A stretch of DNA of 64,000 nucleotides, from NCBI GenBank assembly GCA_022771205.1, contig JALFCF010000001.1, positions 194,663 through 258,662 of the forward strand, written 5' to 3'. Each line of letters opens with the position of its first letter. Position 1 is the first letter of the stretch. The notes under the pieces were generated by a model that searched no databases, was not told the DNA's origin, and worked only from the letters and a program-made list of their open reading frames with translations. Below are positions 55,349 to 63,464 of this stretch, piece by piece. This stretch comes from Mycoplasmatota bacterium. GTDB taxonomy: Bacteria; Bacillota_I; Bacilli_A; RF39; UBA660. The translations under genes and the position numbers were made by a program.

Positions 55349-56474
55349 ATCGATATTTATAATGTCTAGCTTTTTCCATAGAAATATTTAAGATAATACC
55401 TACAATGACCATGTAAGATAAGAGACTAGAACCACCATAAGAAATAAATGGTAAAGTAATACCGGTAATTGGTAATAGTCCTACGGTCATACCAATATTT
55501 TGTACTTGCTGAAACAATAACATGCCCAGAATACCAGCTAAAATATATTTATCAGTGTCCACTAACTTTCTTTTAGCAAGCAATATAATTTGAGAATCAA
55601 AATAAACAATAAGTGTAAGTAAAATAATAACCCCTAAAAGCCCAAAGTTAGAAGCATAAACAGCAAATATAAAGTCAGTAGATGATTCTGGAAAGTAAAT
55701 AGGAGTATGATTAAAGCCATGTCCAAAGAATCCTGCTGATCCAATAGCTGCTAGTGCATTTTCAAGTTGTAAGCCTGTACCACTTTGCCAATTAAAAATA
55801 CGTTCAAAACGATAAAATAAATCAGTACCAAATAAGTTAATAAACAAATCTTGTTGTAAAAAGAAAATACCAAAAATAATTGCTAACAAAAGTAAAAATA
55901 CACCACCAGCAATTAAAAACCACCGAATCCTAATACCAGATGCAAACATCATACAAAAATAAATAATAAAATAAATAATAACAGCTCCCGTATCTGGTTG
56001 TAAAAAGGTAAGAATAGAAGGAATTAAAACAATTACTAGAGTTTTTAAAATAAAGATAAATTCTTGCTTTAAAGTAGGATTTGTATAGTCACTTCTAAAA
56101 TTATGAATCATAGTAGCTAACATTAACATAATAAATATCTTCATAAATTCGCTAGGTTGCAGGCTACCAATCCCCGGAATGGTGAACCAACATTTACTAT
56201 TATTAACTGGTTCTGCAAAAAGAAGTAACCCAAGTAACAAAAGATTACCCAAAATATAAAGAAAAATGGTATGTCGATATAAATATTCATTTTTCATATG
56301 AATTAAAAAAGCTACCAAAAAAGAGCCAATAATATACCATAAAGCTTGTTTCAAAGCTAGATTTCCAAGTTCACTGGATGTATAAGTAAGAGCACTATAG
56401 ATAGTAACGATACTAATAGCAGCCATAATACATATAGGAATTAGAATCTTCTTGTTTAATTTTTTTACAGTCAT
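55347..56474 (-). CDS. rodA: RodA/FtsW-type SEDS peptidoglycan polymerase
   Basis: About 375 residues with about ten membrane helices. SEDS hallmarks are QPSEFMKI, QPDTGAVIIY with the catalytic Asp loop, the HGFNHTPIYFPESSTDFIFAVYASNFG loop (long, split across the motif), and a C-terminal LPITGITLPFISYGGSSLLSYM. SEDS proteins polymerise glycan strands from lipid II with a class B PBP. RodA, FtsW and SpoVE cannot be told apart with certainty by eye. Start at 56474 follows GAGGAGATTATT. Confidence 0.88.
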   Translation of the reverse strand: MTVKKLNKKILIPICIMAAISIVTIYSALTYTSSELGNLALKQALWYIIGSFLVAFLIHMKNEYLYRHTIFLYILGNLLLLGLLLFAEPVNNSKCWFTIPGIGSLQPSEFMKIFIMLMLATMIHNFRSDYTNPTLKQEFIFILKTLVIVLIPSILTFLQPDTGAVIIYFIIYFCMMFASGIRIRWFLIAGGVFLLLLAIIFGIFFLQQDLFINLFGTDLFYRFERIFNWQSGTGLQLENALAAIGSAGFFGHGFNHTPIYFPESSTDFIFAVYASNFGLLGVIILLTLIVYFDSQIILLAKRKLVDTDKYILAGILGMLLFQQVQNIGMTVGLLPITGITLPFISYGGSSLLSYMVIVGIILNISMEKARHYKYR

Positions 56475-56558
56475 AATAATCTCCTCGCTATATATTATAC
56501 CAAAAATGTGCAAAAATTATATCTAAAAAACATAAAATATCTTAAAGGAGAGAAATTT

Positions 56559-56849
56559 ATGAAAAAATTGCCGGAGCTTTACAAAAATTTAAATAGTAAA
56601 CCAAAGGATAATAATAAAAAAGTATATTATATGGAAAATGATATAAGAAGTGCAGAAAAGAATATAATAGAAAAAGAGATAGAAAATATTTTTAATACAC
56701 TAGGATATTCATACAATATACCAGTTGAAATAAAGACAACAAAAGAAGTTTATCATACAAGTCTAGTATCTAAAACTAAAGAAAATGTATTAACACTAGA
56801 TAATCAAATCATCCCAATCAAAGAAATTATCCAAATTACTCGTAAATAG
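56559..56849 (+). CDS. Small hypothetical protein
   Basis: About 96 residues with a basic N-terminus, an acidic helix and a C-terminal beta segment (TSLVSKTKENVLTLDNQIIPI). No family recognised; the end could be a small SH3/Sm-like barrel. Start at 56559 is set by AAAGGAGAGAAATTT. Confidence 0.6.
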   Translation: MKKLPELYKNLNSKPKDNNKKVYYMENDIRSAEKNIIEKEIENIFNTLGYSYNIPVEIKTTKEVYHTSLVSKTKENVLTLDNQIIPIKEIIQITRK

Positions 56850-56873
56850 AAGCAATATTTCTATTTACTTTTT
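56842..56873 (+). terminator. Intrinsic terminator
   Basis: GTAAATAGAA pairs with TTCTATTTAC, followed by TTTTTTT. Confidence 0.85.
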
Positions 56874-56915
56874 TTATTTTTATCGATAGAATAAATATAT
56901 AAAAAGGAGGGAAAT

Positions 56916-57485
56916 ATGAAAAAAAACTATATAATATTTGGAATAGTAATAGTAATTATTTTAGCAATTATACTTTTCTTTGTAGGTAAGTATAATAATT
57001 TAGTTACACTAGAAGAGGGTGTAGATAACAAATATGCAGATATTGATGTACAATTAGAAAGAAGAGCTGACTTAATACCCAATTTAGTAAATACAGTAAA
57101 AGGATATATGCAACACGAAGATGATATCATCGAACAGGTAACAACTGCTCGTGAAAATTTAGTAAATGCAAAAAATATAGAAGAAAAGGCAATCGCTAAT
57201 AACGAACTATCTAGTGCCTTAAATAATTTAATGGTAATCGTAGAAAATTATCCTGATTTAAAATCAAGTACTAACTTTATTAATTTGCAAGATGAATTAG
57301 CTGGTACCGAAAACCGAATTTCAACAGCAAGAAGAGATTACAATAATGCGGTAAAAGAATATAATGCGACTATCAAAAAAATACCTACTAATATTATTGC
57401 TTCTATGAGTGGCTTCGAAAAGAAAAATTATTTTGAAGTAGAAGCAGCAAAAACAAAAGTACCAAGTGTAGATTTTAACAATTAA
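56916..57485 (+). CDS. lemA: LemA-family protein
   Basis: 189 residues. An N-terminal anchor helix (about 5-24) is followed by a helical bundle with ERRADLIPNLVNTVKGYM, LEEGVDNKYADIDVQ and a C-terminal NYFEVEA. Architecture and length match LemA. It is followed by a TPM-domain protein gene, a common pairing. Function unknown, probably membrane or envelope stress. RBS AAAGGAGGGAAAT. Confidence 0.9.
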   Translation: MKKNYIIFGIVIVIILAIILFFVGKYNNLVTLEEGVDNKYADIDVQLERRADLIPNLVNTVKGYMQHEDDIIEQVTTARENLVNAKNIEEKAIANNELSSALNNLMVIVENYPDLKSSTNFINLQDELAGTENRISTARRDYNNAVKEYNATIKKIPTNIIASMSGFEKKNYFEVEAAKTKVPSVDFNN

Positions 57486-57516
57486 AATATTTACATTCTT
57501 CTTTTTAGAGTAATAA

Positions 57517-58407
57517 ATGAAAAAGATAATGAAATTATGTATAGTAGGTATTTTTATAGGTTTATTGATACCGCTCAAAGTTCAGGCTTTGGTAAGTCCA
57601 ACAAGTGATTTCTATATAAATGATTATGCAAATATTTTGTCGGAAGAGACAAAGAATTATATATTAAATAAATCTGTGGCTTTAGAAAAAGAAACAACAG
57701 CACAAATTGTAGTGGTTACAGTTCCCGATTTAGAAGATAAGAGTCTAGAAGAATATGCAACAGAACTTTTTAGAAAATTTGGTATTGGAGATAAAGAAAA
57801 AAATAATGGTTTACTACTGTTGTTAGCCTTAGAAGAACGACAATTTAGAGTAGAAGTAGGTTATGGCCTAGAAGGAGTATTACCCGATGGACTAACTGGT
57901 AGATATCAAGATGAATATATCATTCCATATTTAAAAGAAAATAACTGGGACGAGGGAATAAAAAATGGATATAATGCTTTCTATAAAAAGGTAGCAGAAA
58001 GTTATAACTTAGATGCAAGTGATATTGCAGTTACCCAGATAAAATCAGCTAGTCAAAATCAAGACTTTGACTTTACATCTATGATTTTTCTATTCTTAAT
58101 ATCAGGAGTTCTATGGGGAACAACCGTATTCAATAAAAGACTAAGAATTGTTTCTCTAATAGTAATTATCTTCGCTTTGATTTTTAATATGATACCAATT
58201 ATAATATGTTATTTTAATAGTATTCCAGTATTAATACTTGGATTGATATTAGAAATAATAAGTTTGGTGTCATCTAGAAATTCTAATGGTAGTTCCTTTT
58301 TCTTCATCAGTGGTGGAGGATCAGGAGGCAGTGGTTTTTCTAGTGGTGGAGGCTTTTCAGGCGGTGGAGGATCGTCTGGAGGCGGAGGAAGTTCTAGAGG
58401 TTTTTAA
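57517..58407 (+). CDS. TPM-domain (YgcG-type) membrane protein
   Basis: 296 residues. A signal peptide (about 1-23) leads into a TPM domain (about 30-165) with DYANILSEETKNYI, QIVVVTVPDLEDKSLEEYA and EVGYGLEGVLPDGLTGR. Two or three helices follow, and a Gly/Ser-rich C-terminus. Pairs with LemA upstream. The Gly/Ser tail is typical of TPM proteins in this family. Confidence 0.88.
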   Translation: MKKIMKLCIVGIFIGLLIPLKVQALVSPTSDFYINDYANILSEETKNYILNKSVALEKETTAQIVVVTVPDLEDKSLEEYATELFRKFGIGDKEKNNGLLLLLALEERQFRVEVGYGLEGVLPDGLTGRYQDEYIIPYLKENNWDEGIKNGYNAFYKKVAESYNLDASDIAVTQIKSASQNQDFDFTSMIFLFLISGVLWGTTVFNKRLRIVSLIVIIFALIFNMIPIIICYFNSIPVLILGLILEIISLVSSRNSNGSSFFFISGGGSGGSGFSSGGGFSGGGGSSGGGGSSRGF

Positions 58408-58413
58408 ACAAAA

Positions 58414-58441
58414 TAAAAGTCCTAAAAGGACTTTTTTTATT
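58414..58441. terminator. Bidirectional terminator
   Basis: AAAAGTCCT / AGGACTTTT hairpin with A and T runs, between convergent genes. Confidence 0.85.
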
Positions 58442-58847
58442 AACATAAATCAATAAATGTATCTGGAAGGCAACGAAGAGCTCCAACACAATCTAAATTG
58501 ATAGTGAAAAATTCAGAAGTACCAACATATCTATTATTAGTAGTGTCTAAATATAGAATACGACATGTGCAGCAGCAATCATCGATTGCTTCAATACGGA
58601 ATACATTAGAAGTAGAAGTCTGGTTATTAGCAGTGTAAGAGAAACTCCAAGGAGTACCAGTACAACAATTGTATAACATAATAGGACGAGTATTATAACA
58701 AATAGTATTACAAATTGGACCTAAATATGGTTTGTCACAACCACTATAGTTTTCATTATCATAATCTTGTCTTTGAAGTAATAATATTTTTTTTAGTATA
58801 TCCGCAAGGCAACCACAATCTTTTTGGTTAGTATCTCCACAACTCAT
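58440..58847 (-). CDS. CotY/CotZ-like cysteine-rich spore-coat protein
   Basis: 135 residues with about 19 Cys. A CGCLADILKKILLLQ start, the NVFRIEAIDDCCCTCRILYL strand pair and a C-terminal ...NLDCVGALRCLPD resemble the Bacillus CotY/CotZ/ExsY family, whose Cys cross-link into coat or exosporium crystals. No signal peptide. RBS AAAGGAGGAGATGAT precedes the ATG. It lies 15 bases after the second CotY/Z-like gene, in one operon. Whether this organism sporulates cannot be told here. Confidence 0.8.
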   Translation of the reverse strand: MSCGDTNQKDCGCLADILKKILLLQRQDYDNENYSGCDKPYLGPICNTICYNTRPIMLYNCCTGTPWSFSYTANNQTSTSNVFRIEAIDDCCCTCRILYLDTTNNRYVGTSEFFTINLDCVGALRCLPDTFIDLC

Positions 58848-58862
58848 ATCATCTCCTCCTTT

Positions 58863-59219
58863 CTATAAACAGGTGATAGAAGTATCTGGAAAACAGCGAA
58901 TAGCACAAAAACAATTAGAAGAAATTGTAACGAATTCTCCTGTTGCAGTAAAATTAGGACTAATTCCATTTAATGCCTGCAAAGTAACACAATTATTATC
59001 GATATTTTCTACTCGAAAAACTGTGTAATTAGAAACTTCAAATACAGTACCATCCTTTTTATATAAAGAAATAGGTCTTGTATTAAAACAAAGCATAGTA
59101 GGATTAGGACCTAAATAAGGCTTAGAACAACTAATATCTACTGGACAATTATTAGAAGAATTTTTTTGAAGTAAATCAATTACTTTTAACAAATTTAGAA
59201 TACAATTATTATTTCTCAT
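58863..59219 (-). CDS. CotY/CotZ-like cysteine-rich spore-coat protein
   Basis: 118 residues with eight Cys. It has the VFRVENIDNNCVTLQAL strand pair and the VTISSNCFCAIRCFPD end, closely matching the CotY/CotZ pattern (FRVE...C.TL...CFCAI.C), and shares SKPYLGPNP with its neighbour's KPYLGPIC. It is upstream of and cotranscribed with the first; the pair look like diverged duplicates. RBS AGAGGTGATTGC precedes the ATG. Confidence 0.82.
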   Translation of the reverse strand: MRNNNCILNLLKVIDLLQKNSSNNCPVDISCSKPYLGPNPTMLCFNTRPISLYKKDGTVFEVSNYTVFRVENIDNNCVTLQALNGISPNFTATGEFVTISSNCFCAIRCFPDTSITCL

Positions 59220-59341
59220 GCAATCACCTCTTAATCTTTATCTAATATAAGGTATTCCAAAAATAGTAAATGGTGTTTATATATACCTATAAAAATAATA
59301 TGTCAAAAACCAGTAAAAAATGTTAAACTTTGTAAACTAAC

Positions 59342-59371
59342 TTGACTAAAACAAACTAAAATACTTATAAT
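59342..59371 (+). promoter_or_regulatory. Sigma-A promoter of the type VII cargo operon
   Basis: TTGACT at 59342-59347, 18-base spacer, TATAAT at 59366-59371. A CTTATAA / TTATAAG inverted repeat lies over the -10 and start region, a possible operator. Confidence 0.72.
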
Positions 59372-59429
59372 AAGCTTATAAGAATATAAAGGGTAGGAAT
59401 ATTCTTAACAAATTTAGGAGGTGAAAGAT

Positions 59430-59744
59430 ATGGGATTTGGAGACATGACTAATTATAGTAAAGAAAGAATGGAATCTCTATCAGACGAAATTAGAAGAGA
59501 CAAAGAAAGATATAATGATCTTGTTGCTCAATTGAAAAGCAGAATCAATGAAATGCATAATTACTGGGTAGAAGATCCAGCTGCAGAAGCAGTATATCAA
59601 CAATTATTAACACAATTTAATACATTCAAAACTAGTATGCAAGAAGGATATGACACAATGACTCAATTTGAAAAACAAGTATTAACTCAAGTTGATAGAT
59701 ATACAGATGCAGAACAACAAACAATGAATGCAATTAATGGATAA
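59430..59744 (+). CDS. WXG100-like type VII secretion protein (WVE variant)
   Basis: About 104 residues, two long helices with a Trp-Val-Glu turn at residues 46-48 in place of Trp-X-Gly. Length and layout match WXG100/EsxA-type proteins secreted by type VII systems. Start is ATG at 59430, after TTTAGGAGGTGAAAGAT. It is the first gene of the operon, 13 bases before the second WXG100-like gene. The missing Gly in the turn is unusual. Confidence 0.78.
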   Translation: MGFGDMTNYSKERMESLSDEIRRDKERYNDLVAQLKSRINEMHNYWVEDPAAEAVYQQLLTQFNTFKTSMQEGYDTMTQFEKQVLTQVDRYTDAEQQTMNAING

Positions 59745-59757
59745 GGAGGAATGAGGA

Positions 59758-60030
59758 ATGGCTCTTAATTATAGTGAATTAACTAGAATCAAAGGAGAAA
59801 TCAGTACAAACTTAGATGAATTAACATCTTTATTTAGTGATTTTACAAATCTAGTAAACGAAAATGTTAACAACCAACAAGTATGGTATGGTACATCTTC
59901 AGCAACATTCAAAAATAAATGGGATGACTTCGCAGATACAAAATTCCCAGAATATAGAAGAATGTTTAATAAAGAAATTGATAATACTATGGCTGCTATC
60001 CAAAACTGGAGCAGATCAGAAAACAATTAA
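59758..60030 (+). CDS. WXG100-family protein (WYG turn)
   Basis: 90 residues, helix-turn-helix with Trp43-Tyr-Gly45, the canonical WXG turn. No signal peptide. A C-terminal YxxxD/E-type export signal is not clear. Start follows AAGGAGGAATGAGGA. Cotranscribed with the WVE variant; the two could pair as in EsxA/EsxB. Confidence 0.82.
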   Translation: MALNYSELTRIKGEISTNLDELTSLFSDFTNLVNENVNNQQVWYGTSSATFKNKWDDFADTKFPEYRRMFNKEIDNTMAAIQNWSRSENN

Positions 60031-60031
60031 T

Positions 60032-60085
60032 AATACACTGCAAATGCAGTGTATTGTAAGTAAAAGGAAAGCTTTTTACTTACAA
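60032..60085 (+). promoter_or_regulatory. Twin intergenic hairpins between operon genes
   Basis: AATACACTGCA (60032-60042) pairs perfectly with TGCAGTGTATT (60045-60055). A second arm TTGTAAGTAAAA (60054-60065) pairs with TTTTACTTACAA (60074-60085). Neither has a proper U-tail, so they are more likely RNA-stabilising or attenuating than terminating. Confidence 0.7.
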
Positions 60086-60113
60086 TGCATTGCATTAGAT
60101 AAGGAGGAGTAAT

Positions 60114-60707
60114 ATGCCAATAAAAACTTCAGAAATCACATATAAAAATGAATTAAGTGATTTTATAGATTATAATACAATTAAATCAGAAGTGGATAAT
60201 GTAAAAGAAAACATCAAGAAAATAGAAAGCGGAGATATAGAAGTATTAAGAAAAGAAATAACAAGCGGAGGATTAGACTTATATGCTGTTAATATAAATG
60301 GCGTACCGATTTTTCATAATGAAGGAATAGATATATATACTAAAATTAGTACAGTTGTCTCAGAATGCAGTAGTACATTAGATACTATTGTAAAAAATGC
60401 AAAAGCACACAGGACAGATGAGTTAAACTGCTTTGTAACAGCCATAGAAAATAGGATAAACAATTTGGAAACACAAATAGCAGACTATAGAGAACTAGCG
60501 GATAAGAATTATAATAAATGGAAAAATACCCCAGGAAGAGGTAGAACAACAGAGGGAAGCGATGCGTATGATGATTATGTAAAGTATAAAAGTAAAGCGG
60601 ATGAAATGCAAAAAGAACTAGATGGTGGGTGGCTTTCAGCATACAATGGTGGATTATATAGCAAATTAAAAGATGCTACAAGAGCTCAAAAAGAAATGGA
60701 AAGTTAA
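60114..60707 (+). CDS. Helical type VII-associated protein
   Basis: 197 residues, mostly helical, with an N-terminal helix (about 30-60), a short beta insertion (GLDLYAVNINGVPIFH) and two long coils. No family recognised. RBS AAGGAGGAGTAAT precedes the ATG. Its place in the operon and helical form suggest a chaperone or secreted partner of the WXG100 proteins (inference). Confidence 0.62.
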   Translation: MPIKTSEITYKNELSDFIDYNTIKSEVDNVKENIKKIESGDIEVLRKEITSGGLDLYAVNINGVPIFHNEGIDIYTKISTVVSECSSTLDTIVKNAKAHRTDELNCFVTAIENRINNLETQIADYRELADKNYNKWKNTPGRGRTTEGSDAYDDYVKYKSKADEMQKELDGGWLSAYNGGLYSKLKDATRAQKEMES

Positions 60708-60719
60708 GGTGGTGAACAT

Positions 60720-62603
60720 ATGGGAGAGTTAAATAGTTGCTTTGATCATAAGCGAATAAAAGAAACTAAAGATAATATTGAAGGCATCTATGATAATGCA
60801 GTTTTTAGTTGCTTTAATCAAAACCTTGAAAATCTAATTGCAAGTTTACCATACTATGATGAAAATCACGACGTAATAAGTAAAAATATAGAAACATTAG
60901 AAACATATACTTCTAAAATAGAAAAATGTTCTTCTGATTTTGAAAATTTATATACGGCCATTGAAAGCTCAATAAAAGCATATGATGATGCAGAATCTGC
61001 GACTCTGCTATTTTTAACGGATTTGGCAAAAATCATTTCTGACGATTTAGGAAATAAACAAGTGGCAGGATATATAAATGATGGAACCGTTAATAAAAAT
61101 ACATTAGCAGATGATACTTCTGAATTTATGGAAAATGTTACAGAAGCAGTAAAAAAACAAATATCTAGCTATGCTATGTATTTGGATGAAACATGTCCAG
61201 AAGGCTACTCTTCTGCAGAAAAATGGAAAGAAGCATTAGAAGCAAAATATGAAGCATTAGGTTATTCGAGTTATGATGCTAGTGATTTAGCATATGCGGA
61301 AATGGCAAAATGGAGAACTGCACAAACTGGAGCAAAAGTAACTACCAATGCAATTTCAGAGTTTGCAGAAGAAACATATACAGATATGGAAGAAACAGTT
61401 AAAACAGAGTATAATGAACTAGTAGATAAATATAAAGATCTAGGTGCAACAGAAAAACAAGCTAAAGAATTAGCAACAGCAGAATCAGAATACATTGATG
61501 CTAGTGATTTAGCAAAAGAAAGCCCTGATAATTGGGCATACAGTGACTCAAGTAAGAAATATAGTGAATGGCAAAAGTTAAAAGAAGAATATGGAATTAC
61601 CGAAGAAAGTTCAAATAATAGTGGAACAGCAAGCGAGCAAAACACCGATCCAGGCACAAAAGAACCAACTACAGATTCTGGAAATGGTGGTGGTGGAGGA
61701 AACTCATCCGGCAATGACATTCAACCTCGAAAGACAAGTACAGGTACTGGCAATTCATCAAGTGGTACTAATTCTTCTTCTCAAAACAATAATTCAAGTT
61801 CACCTTCTGAAAACAATTCCTCAAGCCAAAGTCAAAATACTCCTTCTAATGGAACAGAAGAGAAACCATCTAATGGAAATGAGAATTCAGTAATTAGTGA
61901 GGGTGAAGAACAAGTTCCCGAAACACCAAATGAAGAAAAACCAAGTACAACACCGGAACCTAACAATCCACCAGCAGATAACAATAATAACAATAACAAT
62001 AACACCAATAATGGTGGTAGCATAAACAATAATCCATCTAATGGCGGTAACAATAGTTACTATCCACCAAGCAATAATGGAAATAGTGGTGGCTCAAGTA
62101 GTGGTGGAAACTACACAGGTGGTGGAAGTTCTAATGCTCCATCAACAGGAACAGGAACTCCAAATGATAATGTTTCTACAACAACACCATCAGCACCTGA
62201 AAGTGATGCAAATATAACTGACAATACTGGAGAAACTTTAGATGTTATAAGTATTGATAAAAATTCAGGAACATCTTCTGCTAGTACATCTTCTAATGAT
62301 GGTGGAAGTGTAATACCTACTATTTTAGGTGTTGGCGTAGCCGGAGCTGCTGCGGTTGCTGGAGCCAAAATTATCCATGATAAAAAGCAAAAAGAAAATG
62401 AGTATTCATATGAAGAAGATACAGAAAATAATAGTAGTTTTTCTGAATTAGACCCATATACTGAAGATGCTAGTGTTACAATGACCCCAGGAAGTTACAA
62501 AGCAGGAAGTGCCAACAATTTAGTGTTAGAAGGTACTCCAGAAGACATTAAAATTGATGAAAGTATAGCAAACATTCCGAATAAAAATGAAGAACTTGAA
62601 TAA
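60720..62603 (+). CDS. Type VII-locus protein with helical head, disordered spacer and C-terminal membrane helix
   Basis: 627 residues. About 1-290 is helical and acidic; about 295-510 is low complexity, rich in Asn, Ser, Gly, Thr and Pro; one membrane helix lies at about 531-553 (PTILGVGVAGAAAVAGA), then an acidic tail of about 75 residues. No signal peptide. Such a shape would place the head outside the cell with the spacer crossing the wall if exported by the type VII machine (inference). Start ATG at 60720 follows AAGGTGGTGAACAT. Confidence 0.68.
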   Translation: MGELNSCFDHKRIKETKDNIEGIYDNAVFSCFNQNLENLIASLPYYDENHDVISKNIETLETYTSKIEKCSSDFENLYTAIESSIKAYDDAESATLLFLTDLAKIISDDLGNKQVAGYINDGTVNKNTLADDTSEFMENVTEAVKKQISSYAMYLDETCPEGYSSAEKWKEALEAKYEALGYSSYDASDLAYAEMAKWRTAQTGAKVTTNAISEFAEETYTDMEETVKTEYNELVDKYKDLGATEKQAKELATAESEYIDASDLAKESPDNWAYSDSSKKYSEWQKLKEEYGITEESSNNSGTASEQNTDPGTKEPTTDSGNGGGGGNSSGNDIQPRKTSTGTGNSSSGTNSSSQNNNSSSPSENNSSSQSQNTPSNGTEEKPSNGNENSVISEGEEQVPETPNEEKPSTTPEPNNPPADNNNNNNNNTNNGGSINNNPSNGGNNSYYPPSNNGNSGGSSSGGNYTGGGSSNAPSTGTGTPNDNVSTTTPSAPESDANITDNTGETLDVISIDKNSGTSSASTSSNDGGSVIPTILGVGVAGAAAVAGAKIIHDKKQKENEYSYEEDTENNSSFSELDPYTEDASVTMTPGSYKAGSANNLVLEGTPEDIKIDESIANIPNKNEELE

Positions 62604-62620
62604 TGAAAAGAGGTTAGAAA

Positions 62621-62959
62621 ATGAAAAAAGAAATTTTACCCCTAGGTAGTGTAGTACTTTTAAATGGTGGTACTAAAAAAGTAATGATTATTGGTTATTG
62701 TATGAAAACTCCTGAAAACCCAAACAAGATGTATGATTATTGTGGTTGCGTTTTTCCTGAAGGAGTTCTTCGCTCTGATGTAACTTGCGTCTTTGATCAT
62801 GAGCAAATTAAAGAAATTTGCTTTTCCGGTTTTAAAAATGAAGAAGCAAATAAGTTTATTGATAGAGTAATAACTTTAACAGAACAAGAAGATAATGTTC
62901 AACAAGAACAACAAAAAGAAGAACCAAGATTCCAAATAGAATCTTTGGAAACAGAATGA
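62621..62959 (+). CDS. DUF4176 type VII-associated protein
   Basis: 112 residues. The N-terminal LPLGSVVLLNGGTKKVMIIGY and YDYCGCVFPEGV stretches match DUF4176 proteins found beside LXG/WXG toxins and effectors in Bacillota. It ends in TGA inside a terminator hairpin. Function unknown. Confidence 0.78.
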   Translation: MKKEILPLGSVVLLNGGTKKVMIIGYCMKTPENPNKMYDYCGCVFPEGVLRSDVTCVFDHEQIKEICFSGFKNEEANKFIDRVITLTEQEDNVQQEQQKEEPRFQIESLETE

Positions 62960-62981
62960 TTCTAGAATCGTTCTGTTTTTA
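62951..62981 (+). terminator. Intrinsic terminator after the DUF4176 gene
   Basis: CAGAATGATTC pairs with GAATCGTTCTG, followed by TTTTTA; includes the stop codon. Confidence 0.78.
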
Positions 62982-62986
62982 TTAAT

Positions 62987-63460
62987 ATGAACATTAATTG
63001 CGATACCCCTATCGAAAACTTATTAAATTTAAAAGCGGTCAAAGAATTAGCAAATGAATACTATAATACAATAAAAAAAGCAATAGATGAATTAACTTCA
63101 ATAATTAGCAATGAACAAAATAAAGGCTTATCAAAAGAGGCTTTTAATATCAATGGAGATAACATGATATATGAAAAAGCAAATGCTATTAATATAAATT
63201 TATCTATAATTCTTCTTGTAGCAGAAGTTCAAAAAAATAATATTATAAAAACAGCAACAGAAAAAAGAGGAGAGGAATTAACTACACTAAAAAAAGCTGT
63301 TTATAATAAACTAATAGAACTATCAAGCGAAATTTCTAGCTTAAATATGAAAAAAATTGTAAACAACAATCAAAATATAGTTACAGAATTAAATCAAATA
63401 ACCGAAATTTACAAAAAATATAAGAAAAAATATGATCAATTATTAATTATGAAAGAGTGA
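62987..63460 (+). CDS. Helical type VII-locus protein
   Basis: 157 residues, three or four long helices, no family recognised. It lies just after the terminator and five bases before the C40-type gene, so it is probably coupled to it, perhaps as a chaperone for the exported enzyme (inference). No SD is clear for the ATG at 62987. Confidence 0.58.
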   Translation: MNINCDTPIENLLNLKAVKELANEYYNTIKKAIDELTSIISNEQNKGLSKEAFNINGDNMIYEKANAININLSIILLVAEVQKNNIIKTATEKRGEELTTLKKAVYNKLIELSSEISSLNMKKIVNNNQNIVTELNQITEIYKKYKKKYDQLLIMKE

Positions 63461-63464
63461 AAGT

